From the NCBI GenBank assembly GCA_032622095.1, contig CP136061.1:136485587-136549586 (forward strand): a stretch of 64,000 nucleotides of DNA, given 5' to 3'. Below the pieces are notes generated by a model. The model ran no database searches, was not told the origin of the DNA, and saw only the letters and a program-made list of their open reading frames with translations. The stretch is from Siphonodentalium dalli. Its lineage: Eukaryota; Mollusca; Scaphopoda; Gadilida; Siphonodentaliidae. Shown piece by piece: positions 11,901-23,900 of this stretch. The first letter of the stretch is position 1; every line of letters begins with the position of its first letter. The position numbers and the translations under genes are program-made.

Positions 11901-14900
11901 AGGTGTGTTGGTTGCACACGAAACAAATCTTTTCTCTGGATGGATCTCTCTTGGCTTTGGACGGTGTATCCCTATCAGCAGTTATATCTGAAGCGGGCGT
12001 CTCGGTTGGCAATTCTGCATCAGCCACAAGCTTTAACTGCTGGGCTTCCTTCCTTTTTAGTCTATTTCTGAACGATATTCGACAGGACTGGTGGGCATAG
12101 ACATCATGTTCTTCTTTTGAATGGAATCTTGTGCTCACTTTCTTGAAGCTGATGTATGGTGCATCTTGACAGAGAATGTCACTCAACGCAGCCCATCTGA
12201 CACAAAGCAATCGTATCGATTCAAGTATATCAGGTAGCAAAATAGAATTGTCCCTTTCTTTTGAATTACTGAATGCCTCATCACATAGAATGCACCTATC
12301 GCCGTCAGCAACTCGGACAGAGAGGAATGGCCGCTTGTCTGCACTGAAAGACACAAAGGGTTGTGTGCCAGTGGGTTCATCAATAGATGAGTTTGGAACT
12401 TGTAACGGAACTTGAAGAAAACTTGAAGTGGAACACTAAACAATAACAACAAAGAGCGAACTGTGTGCATGAAACAAAGCGCAATCTTAAACATTACAAC
12501 TCATCAACGTAATGATAATAATGTCAACGACGAACTTCGAACATCAGATCTGAATACGAAAGCAACGACAACATAACAAGAATAAGTCAGAAAATATAAG
12601 AAATACAAAATGAATGAACGAGAAAGACAAACGTACCATAACTTGGGGAAACAAACAATGTACCCGATTAAACTGAGAAAAAGAACAGTTGATACATCGA
12701 ACAAGAATAAAAACTTGTTAACATCTTGAACATGCAGTTAAACCCACATCATGGACTTTTTCGGTGCGTGAATTTTAGAAGTTAATATTCAGGTGCCTTG
12801 CCAACATGGTGAATATAGCATTCTAATAACATCGCCGAAAATTTCAAAGAAATATACCACTCCATAGAAAACATAATCTGAATTACGCCCAACTGTAAAT
12901 ATTTACATCTCGATTCGGGACGCAACTATCGGCGATAATCTAACACAATTGATTTTGCCGCCGAGTCATTGCATTTAATTAATAAATCAGAATGACGGTG
13001 TATATCATCAATTTGGATTAATATTCATAACAAATAACAATTTGGAAGCACGATTATTCTCAATATTTTCAGAGTGTCTCACGTCACTTTAAAGCAGGGT
13101 TCGCGCTGCCGCTTGCCAAATTTGCCAATGGCAAACAATATTTTCATTTGGCAAAAATTTTGGTCGGTGGGTTTCTAGTTATGGGATGTGAACTATCTGT
13201 TGATGGCGATTTGAACAAATATGAATATTTCTGCAACGAACGCCGCCCGTGCCTTTAACTATCGCTGAACTGGTTACTGTTACTACTTTTTTTCGGAATT
13301 TTTGGTAGGCTTACGGTGTGTTTCCGTCACGGAAAAAAGCGTGCTATATCTCAAGAATACTACCGAGTTGTTACTAATCGGGAGGTTTATTTACCCTAAT
13401 TACCCCTTGTCATTTTTATGTGATTCCGTGACGACCAATGCTAGAATAATATTGATGAACTATACCATAGCATCGAGCAGTCAATACCACCTTTTTATTT
13501 AGTTTGCCTCCTGTTTCTAGAAATTAAAAACAAACCTGCCTCGAATTAATCGCATTTAAAATGAAAAATAACACAAAAATGATGATTTTGGTATCGATGT
13601 AGTTGGGTCAATGTGAACAAATTATGGACCCCTATATGTCCGAAAACTAGTGACAGCAACCAGTTCTGCGTAAATAAAACATAAACATATAACATAAACA
13701 AATACAGACCATAAATACAGTTACACGAGAGTAGAACAACGAAGCATCACACATTACATAGAACGTAGTATTAGTTAGCATTTAGAACGAAACGGCCTTC
13801 CGTAGATTTGTTGAGAGAAAAAGCGTGACGTCCCCTTACTTCGATTTCAGAATTTTTTTTGTGCGATTCATTTATGATATTTATTGCCGTATAAAACAGT
13901 CTATGACATATTTGTCTACTTGGGAAATATAAACACGTTTCTTCGTTGGATTTAACTTACTATATCTTCTATGCAAGGGCTCTAATTTAATTATTTTATT
14001 GTAATCGAAGCGATCTTTTTGACAGCGCTGAATGACTTTGAATATTTGACAGTAGGCCTACTGTTGTTGTCGTGAGTTGGTAAAAGTTTCTGCAGTCATG
14101 AACTATATCTATAACTCTGTGGTATGTTACCATTTCATTTCGTCACACATTGAGCTGTTGTGTAAGATAATTCCAGACACAATATTACACTTGACAGGAA
14201 ACTAACCACATCACTTTGTTTTTAGCGTACACTCAATTTTAGAAAAGTCGATCAGACGAACCGCAATCACGTTGATAACGTTATTGTGTTACTCCCCTTT
14301 GCTAAAGTATGGTGCGCCGTAGTAAAACATAAAATAATCGTCATCGATTCATAACTCGTATTCCAGGTGATTTCCCAGGTGGCCCCGAGTCTTATTTTAT
14401 TTAGTATAACCTCCAGTATGATAACCACTATAGAAAAGTTTGACCAAAAAAAACGTTCCATAATTTTTGAGCTGCACCTGTCTAATGCAGAGAAGACTTA
14501 ATTTCGTTTGATTAATTGTCCTATTACCACAAATAGAAATATTGTCTTTTGTGCTAATGAAACCGATGTTGGCGATATTGCCACATATGTGTTTCCGCTG
14601 TACACGAAATGTTACAAAAGACCAACCTTTCTTCAAGGCGTAATTCTTGCCCAATTTGTGAAATGGCTACCATTCAAGTAGTTCAAGATTGAAAAGATAA
14701 TAATACCGATGCTTAATGCGTATTGCAATGACTCTTACCATGCAGTTGAAGCGCAGCGTAATCAAATCCCTCATGTACCGGCTGACATTGGAGTGGGTCT
14801 GGATTCAAACCGCAATATGTCACTGTTCTCTCACCAGTACTCCACCCAACCGAGGATAGATTCCAATGTGTGCACTCACCATGTTCAACCACCCTCGGAA

Positions 14901-17900
14901 TCTATCAAAGGTTACAGTTCTTCCACCATTCCTTTCAAACAAGCTGGTAGGACTAACGACAATTTTTCAGCATGCCCTTGGGTGGAATTGCTGACACTAG
15001 GACCTCTTCTCGGGATGACATGTTCTGGGGAAACAGTCCTTATTACTAAGCTCCCTCGATGCCTCCTCCACCTCCGGGATTCAGTTACCGCCCTATGGTC
15101 CTCCTTTTGGCCTTGCCGATTATTTTGGTTTTGGGTGATAACTTTAGTTTTAGTTATCTGATTCTTTTCAAATTTGGTCAATGGATTCCTCATATGAAAA
15201 TACAGGTCAGGTTCCAATTTGGGTTTCGTCCGCCTTTTTTAACCAGTGTTATAGTCCTTGTTGACTTATAATTTGACGATTATTTTGTTTTCCGGGTGAT
15301 AGCTTTAGTTACAGTTATCTGTTTGTTATAAAATTTGGCATATGGATTACATGTTATGGCCCTTTGTTGAAAGTGCCACATGTATTTTGCCATGCCCTAG
15401 CAATGCTCTTGTTTCAATCAACAGGATTGGTGTAGGCTTACAATGGGTGCTAATCTGGCCAGGAGCATTAGGCCATGGTTTAATGATTTTATGTTATTTC
15501 AAGCACCACATTTTTCTTTCTCACATAATAAATAGTAAATAAATATTTCTGCCTCCCTCATCACTTGGAAAAAAATATTCCCTGAGAGATGAACTATTTT
15601 GTGTATATGGATTCTAAGGCTCTTTGTCATTATCTGAACATGCCTACAAATGAATGAATGTGAATCAGGTAACTACCATCAACGAATGTCCAGTTATCAA
15701 ATCGTTAAAAGTTATGTTTCTTTTTGACAAGAACTGATTCTGTTTTTCCATTTTATACTATTATTCTTTGATAATGAAACTAATCTTTAAAATTATAATT
15801 TGTGAACATATATATACTGGCCATTTGATGTTTTGATAGAGATTAATAATTGGTCTTTCTTAAAGGTACTCAATCTGATTCGAGGGTCCCCATATAATCA
15901 GATTCCAACTACAACCACATTTTTGAAATACCGCTTCTGTTATCAGAATCAATTAATTGCCAAAAAATAATGCTAACCACAGTCAACTAAAGTATAAAAT
16001 TATATGTTATTTATCAACATCTTGTTCAACGAAATCTGGCCGGATTGTCCAATATCTTACTCCCAAAGCCACTTGATTTTAGAGTTATCCATCTTCATCC
16101 ACAATTTGGTCCGAGACCGTCGGCTTGAAAAATATATTCCAGGCCGCCAAACGTTACATATCTCTGGAAATAACAAATTTCAAAAATCGATATCTGAACT
16201 TTGATGGGTGGGTTCCTCGACTTTTTACCCCCAAAGCCAAAGAAATATTAATTTCGGAGCGTTAATTCGGATTATGTATTTTTAATTGCTAATGTTTGTT
16301 TCGATAATATTGTATGAATGCTTACAGACAACTGCACAGCAGGATGGTTTTGCAATCACACTAGTGAGATTCCAAATCAACATGTTTGTTCTGCTGGTCA
16401 CTATTGTCCTGAGGGCACAGATGTACCCATTCCATGTCCAGCAGGAACATTTGCCAGTGGACAGAACAATGGTGACGTGATGGACTGTGTCAACTGTACA
16501 GCTGGAAAATATTGTCAAGGTAAGACTAAAAAATGTCTAGAAGACAAAATAAATATGCGATCATGGTTTTATTAACATCTTGGCTGCTATTCATCATTAC
16601 TGAGTATGCTGTGTGCTTCAGCATACTAGCAGTCAGCCATTACTTTTATGTTTTTGTGATATTCCCGTTATATTTTTCCACTGGAAAATGGCCATAAAGT
16701 CATTGGCCCAGCCCTCGACATCATAATGTCAAAACAAATTAAATTATCAATGCAAATTAAATTACAAAATTAAAACTTTGAAACATTTTATATATTAATG
16801 TTCAGGTTTCCATTAGATGGCCATTCAATTTTGGAACTTTCACTGGGAATATGGTCGGAAATCAAATTATAAAAAATGAAACTTACCCCTCCCCCACACT
16901 GATTGAAAAAAAAATGGTCTTACCATGACTCATTTCAGGGGTTGGAAATATTATACCAACAGCCAACTGTGATCCCGGCTATTATTGTCCTGGCGGTCAG
17001 TCTACATCAACACCACCAGAGTATCTGTGCTGGAAGGGACACCACTGTGACTTGGGTTCAGACATACCAAAACTGTGTCCTAATGGAACGTACCTGCTCA
17101 GTGAGGGTCAGAGCACATGCGATGTGTGTCCAGCTGGGTACTACTGTGACCCGGCAGAGGGTATGTTTTCTTCTGCTAAAGTTGTTGAAATTTTGTGTCT
17201 GACAGCTCAAATACATGCGTATGTCACCATTTTCTGCTTGGAATGATATAAGAGCCTGCAGAAGTGTTACTTTATATGGATACATTGATTCCAACATTCA
17301 GATTATTGCTGCTGGTCCTATATCTCCTCCAGAAATTTAGGTTTCTGGACAAGTTTTTAAGTTGTTTACCACGGCTCAGTGATAGGCCCCTGCGAAAATA
17401 TTTGATATTCGTTTTGTTATTCAATTCGACCTCAATATTCAATTCAATTCGACTTTGAAACAGCGAATAGTAATTTCGAATACACCAAACCAGTGAACGC
17501 GAACGTAATGTATTTATCGGTAATATTTGAACATTCACAACTACTCAGCGAAGTATAAAAAGTAGATACACTCACAAGTATACCTTCACAATATGTCATT
17601 TTAAGATAACTTTATAATTTATTCTGACGACTTTCAATTGGAGATAAAACGGAAAGATACTTCACAATGTTGAACGGTACGTCATGTGACTGCACTTGCA
17701 CGTTATTAAATTCATTATCTTTTCCTCATTTGATTGTGTTTGCTCAGTTTTGATTTGCAGTGATGATTGAAATGTTGTTCGCGAAAGGTCAATGCCCTTT
17801 AATCAAACCCCCGTTTTATAGTTGAGAAAGTCGTGGTAGCATAATTCTGCAATGGTTCATTACTCCATCTCCAATTCCGCATTTTGAATCGATGTGGAAT

Positions 17901-20900
17901 TCCCCACTAATGACATTGGAAGGTTTTATTTACCACACACGAAAAGTGTATTTTCCTAATTGTTTGTTATATTTTGAAGAAATGTTGTCTTTGGTTGTCG
18001 ATCCACCATTCACAAAAAAAGATGACAATGTGTTTTATATAATAGATAATTCTGACATACAGACGAAAACGGGAAACATATCTTTATCTTATCATTTCGC
18101 CAGCATGATTATGAAATATTTTATTCGATTTGTTTTTTAATTTTTTTAGAGCTATTCGGTTAAAAATTTGATTTGATCATAAACACACCATTCACACTGG
18201 CCTAGTCAGTGATTTATAATTACCGTGCTTTAGATTACAAGTGAAATTATTTCTCTGTGTGGTGTTTCGGCATGCTCAGGTAATGGGGAAGAATAGCACT
18301 CAACGCAACTCCTATTGTTGTTATGTCATTACACTTGTGATATAAATTGACATGTTATATAGTGTTTTGATGCAAAATGCCTGTTATGAGTCTTACTATC
18401 TCTTTTACATCAAATGATAACTTATCTTTCTGTCTTGCAGGGAATGTGACATTTGTTGATGGTAAGTATATTCCTCATTTACTTAGTGCATTTATGATAC
18501 TTTTATGATTTAAGTTTGAAGAATCAAAACATTATATTAAACATGAAACATGCCTACATACATGAGCTTTTATAACTTATGTGAGTAAAGGGTTTCCATT
18601 TTTCCGCTAAAGTAAGCCATTCACACTGAACTGTGTATTGGATAGATCATCTCAAGGAGTGTCTTCACAATTAAGATGGCCGGCGTGCCTCATGTTTAGG
18701 AGTGATAAACTCTAATCTCGAGCACGGAGCGTGAGTGATGAGTAGAGTTTATCACTCCCAAACAAGACGCACGTCGGCCGTCTTAATTATGAATACACGA
18801 GTGAGATGATCTAATCAATTTAGACGATGGATATATAAACACAGTGATAACGGAACGATTAATTAAATTTGTTGCACTGGATTAATATGAACTCGGCAGT
18901 GTACAAGTCATTCTGTCGAAAGTAAACTTCTGGACAGTCAACAGTAAAACGCCAAATTCTACAATAGTGACTGGAACAAATATATTAAGATCATAGAGCT
19001 GACCCATCTATATCAGAATTGCAGTGAGCAAAGTTATATTTAACACATATTTACAGGGACGTATCTAGAATGTCTCCGTTGAGGTGTAATACTTGGAATT
19101 TATAACTGCACCTCCTTTGGACAATTTCCTTACTTGCGTGAGAAATTCTATTTGCACCCTTTATCCACCTGTTGGAAATTTCTAATCGCTAACCCGGCAC
19201 AACTGTAAGGTTAGGAATTTCCATCTGATGTCAATTTAGTCACGACCAATTTCACCCCACTATAAATAGTGGTTGAAATATTAAACTACGAAATCATTTG
19301 CAACCTATTTTCGATGCGATGCGATGATTGTGTGTTAGGCTTGAAACTTCCAATCCAATGTTGAATATTTTTACCAGACTTTGGGAGGGGGCGTGTCACC
19401 GCATCCGTGCATATATAGAACTCATTTCATCAATATTACAATGTTTCTCCCCTCAGCATACATGTAAGTTGCATGGAGGGGTGTGCCCACTTACTATATT
19501 ATTCAGCCCAATAGCAGAACATTATGCAAAAATATAATTTGTATTATTTATGCATGAGAAAACGAAGTGACATTTATGAAATTATTTCTATACACAGCAT
19601 TTTCATCGAAATTAGTTTTATTTTGTTCGACCCCCCCCCATTTCCCCATACAGAAGAATGTCAATTGCAACCATTTTGTGTTGTGGTTAAGACAGTCGCG
19701 CTTGTGTTTCTAATTAAGCAATCAACAGACAATTAACCTGATAATTCGAGCATCAGTACAACTTACACCTACTTTTTATTGTCTGTTGTTCAATGCTCGT
19801 TCGTTGATTTCTTGGTAATACAACACAAGCGCAGTGTCTTAGCCATTAAGAGCCACCAAAAGAAAGTAGGGTCTGTATCGTCTAAATGGATATATATCTC
19901 TCTTTGTAAAACCACAGGAGGAAAACGGTTAACTTTTTGGTTGCTTGCCGCCACCTGTTGTACAATGTACTTGTCCCGATTAGCCTCACATTACTAACCC
20001 CAGTATTTAAGCTGTTGTTCTGACTGGCGTCATTCAGTTTTTATGTTTACCCATACCATAGTATGGTAGACATTAGTGTCAACATCCGGATTGACCACTC
20101 GTTAGTCTGTCTGTCTGTCTGTCTGTATGTAGACACTTTACGCATGGTGCGATAACTCAAACATTTTCTATCTGATCGGAACCAAATTTTGTATATGAAT
20201 TTCTCAGCACAAAAGACAGATCGAGTTCGAATAAAAATAAATAAATAAATAACAAAACAAAAATATTTTTTTATTTTTTTTTTAAATAATTAAAAAACAA
20301 AGAATTTTTTAAGTTAACAAAATTTGAAAAAACTAACACCATTTTAACTCCGGCAAGGGTACCCCGAGTCAGCACACCAAATTTGGTTTAAATCGGTCCA
20401 AAATATTGTTATGTACTGGTAAAGTTGTTTGGAGCGACTTTCACTAATTCTATCCCATGCCTTTGGACTACTTAGCTATTAATATGGCTATATTATTTTC
20501 TGATGTCTCTTATGCCAATGTGCAGATCAAGAAAGCTATGATATCTAATTAAAAAAAAAATTCAACAATACACATCACATGCTGTTAACAGTAGACTAGA
20601 ACATCACTCTACAGATGGTCTGAGGTCATTATAAATGTTATTGGTTTCATAGAGATGCCAGCCTTTAACATAAACAATGCCTGTGATTTGTTGACAGCTC
20701 TGCTGTATAATTGATACTAATGGGTCAGCAGTGAGGTGTTTATCTTGATGGCTGTTGTGGGTAGAATTTGATACATTATCATTGTAAACTTAAATTGGAA
20801 TCTCTTGACCAAGTATTCCATGTCCAGGTCACTTTTTCGCATTTAACCCAAGGCTGTGGTGGTGCAGCATTACAGATCCTGTTCCAGTGCATTCTCTTAT

Positions 20901-23900
20901 ATAAATGTGAGTGACCATAAATTCCAATAATTTGTGTTAGGGAGCATGTCAAAACCTCTTTCGCATATGCGAAAATATTGTCGATAATGTCGAAAAAGTT
21001 TTGACGTAATTGACGTAAATGTGCAAAAACGAAATGTCGGAAATGACGAAAAATAATGCGATAACGTCGAAAGCGACTGGCCATAAAAGTGCGATAACGT
21101 TGAAACCACAACAGACCAAAATTTCCGTAAAATGTCGAAACTTTCGACAACGCGAAAGTCGCGACGTCGAAACATTGATCGATATTCGCAAACGATGAAA
21201 AGTTAAAACGATGTTTGTCGCACTTCATAAATCGCGCATTTATTTTTGTCTTCTGCGTAATCAGATGCCAGCTGAATTTTTATTGGCTATCAGCCAAAGG
21301 CCATACAAACAACTCTATGCGGTTAACACACAAGTACAATGACTTGACAGTTCAACTGTTTTGATAGCTATGAGTTCGCACAATAGTCAACCCATTCCAA
21401 ATGTGTGAAGGGGTGACATTTAGCAAAAGGTTATACAAACATATAGGTCTACTGACATATAATGACGTATATACCGGTCCCTCACAACTATGCGTGAACT
21501 GTGCGATAGTTTTGTTGTTGTCGTGATGTCTTCTCAATTAGTGAACAATGGTTTAACTCGTTGGACAAAAACAACACATCTGATATATAAAATTACAAAA
21601 TGAAGCGACTTGATGTCATAATATCAGTTCGATCATGGCTAGAAACAGTGATGAAATCGAATAGATCTATCGGTAGCGGACATATACGCAGTTCGGAAAA
21701 TATTAGACCAGCAGTTTACACAGGTCGACAGTACGAAGAAGTTAGGGTTTTCACAACCCCAGGTATCACACATCTAACAGAAAAAAGATGAAATCACACA
21801 GAAATTTTAAACCAGCTGCACCCACCCACAACGGGAGCGACAACCGTCCATCCACATGATCCAGCATTTGAAGCAATAGGCCCGATATAGAACAAGCCCT
21901 CATCACATTATATTTACACACTAAGTGTTGTCATCACTAAATCCAGCATTCTGATTGGTCGGCGCCCACGTGGCTAGTTGCAGTTATTTCTCGGTGAATG
22001 CGTAACGCCTCATAACACCAAGCTAATAACACCATCGATACGTCATTAGGTTTGGAAAGACGAACGCGTAATGCTTTGGGCGCATTTTGACTCGCGCAGG
22101 ATTGACTTAATACATCATCGGGTTTCAACATGAAGAGAAATTGTTCCTATTAACTTTTGCCAAGGGTGCTATTGGGTATTTTGGGCTGATCTTGTCACGA
22201 TACACTTTTCGATTTAAATATATTTACAAAAGTGGCTTTTTCGCTAAATGTATATAAATATAAGGATTAACTGTCATGTGGACTATTTTTATGGAGATGT
22301 AACGGTGAGGTAAGTGGACATAACTTGTATGTAAAACCCTTCGGGTTTTACATAAGTTATGTCCACTTACCTCACCGTTACATCTCCATAAAAACAGTTC
22401 ACATGACAGTTAATCCTTATGTATCAACGCCAGACATATATAGAGCCATACCCCCTAAGTTCATTGTTTTATAATGGTATGTTATCCATATTTTTATTAT
22501 TCATTCAATAAAGAATCGAGAAAAACATAACACTCAACTCCTCTGTCAGTCAATGCTACCCACAAACGAAACTAGGATTGGCCTGGGAAATTAGTGCTAA
22601 AAATAGCACAACATAACATGATTGTGCAATTTGTGGAAATTCCAAACTATTATATAATATGTTTTGTATTAACGTAACTTTGTCGCATCTGATATATATT
22701 GAATAGAATGTATAGATTTGAAATAAAAGTATAAAAGTCGCCGACGAATTAATCACGATGACGCTGTGCTTCCGATATCTAACAATGATTTCATACTTAT
22801 ATTGCGAAAATTAAAGCATTGTTTACGACTGTCCGACGATGCCGTAAACACCCTGATTTGCTTCCACATTAAAATATGTGTCTGGTCTAGAAAGACAGAT
22901 TGAAACTGTAGAAATTAACTCTACGTGGCATACAGAAAGTATACTATAAATCGGGGTTGTGGAATAATTTATTGTCGTCCTCGGCTGTATTCTTTTATTC
23001 ATAATAGTTCGCACAATTAAATGGTGACGGTTTACCCAAAGTGAAGACAAGTTACATAATCACACACAAAAACGATTTTCGAAATCAAAATTTGCATTGT
23101 TTACGGTACCACTCTGCAGTATTAATGCGACGGTGTAGCAATTATTGCTCGAGATTTAGGGGGACTTCAACCTGTACTGTAATATTTACTGTAAACCAGT
23201 GATGCAATATCACTGATCATCACTGCTATAAACCCACGGATTTGCGGGCACCGTGTGACATCAAAACGTAGGAAATGATTGTGTTGGCCTATCCTATTAT
23301 ATAAATTGGGTCTGGGAATAATTTATTTGGGACTTTAAATAATCTTCTATTAATAATAGTTTATTATTAAACGAAGTTTGAATTGTCCGATATTAACCAA
23401 ATCGGAGATTTCAGTAGATCGGAGAAATTTACTAATAGGCCTACATTTATAAACTCCGATCAAATCGGAAATGTTTTCATATCGGAGAATACTCCGATTA
23501 AATCAATGGAATTCTTATGATAAAAACTTCGATCTGAGAAATTTCAGCATGGACACCGACATCTTCCCGTTCGCGACACATCAGTATAAAACTGCGACTA
23601 TGGAGTATTTATTGAACACAAACTGTCACTCCGATCTGAGAAATTTCAGCATGGACATCGACATCTTCCCGTTCGCGACACATCAGTATAAAACTGCGAC
23701 TATGGAGTATTTATTGAACACAAACTGTCCTGCCAATCATATCGACACAACAGCAATATTGACGGATATAATGCTGCGATCTTGACGAAACAAACACTGC
23801 GAAAATATGTCGAAACAGAACAGCGAACATTTGAGCAAAACTGCGAAACAAAACTGCGATAATTGTGAAAACATCGAACCAAGACAGCGAAAATGACGAA

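Larger units (their letters stand above)
5910..14484 (-). mobile_element. Large TIR DNA transposon, Academ-like, with XPG-type nuclease ORF
   Basis: Two inverted copies of a roughly 120 bp sequence bound this 8.6 kb stretch: 5910-6029 and 14365-14484. Both start TAGACAGGTrCAGCT when read inward and stay mostly identical through 'attatggaacg', 'ttggtcaaac' and 'ggggccacctg'. ATG flanks both ends (5907-5909 and 14485-14487), compatible with a 3 bp target duplication. An alternative reading is TA duplication with tips GACAGG. Inside are a one-sided array of subterminal repeats and a single long minus-strand ORF. The 3 bp duplication, large Cys-rich protein and XPG-like C-terminus fit what I recall of the Academ superfamily. 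The superfamily name is inference; the element boundaries are seen. Confidence 0.75.

Noticed and set aside
14709-15161. 150-codon plus-strand ORF in intron 3
   Set aside because: No recognisable domain, an equally open antisense frame, and it merges into a dispersed repeat. Kept only as an unclassified patch.
20779-21228. 149-codon minus-strand ORF rich in Phe and Arg
   Set aside because: It coincides with the degenerate 'cgaaa' units of the TTA-flanked element and has overlapping open frames of the same composition.
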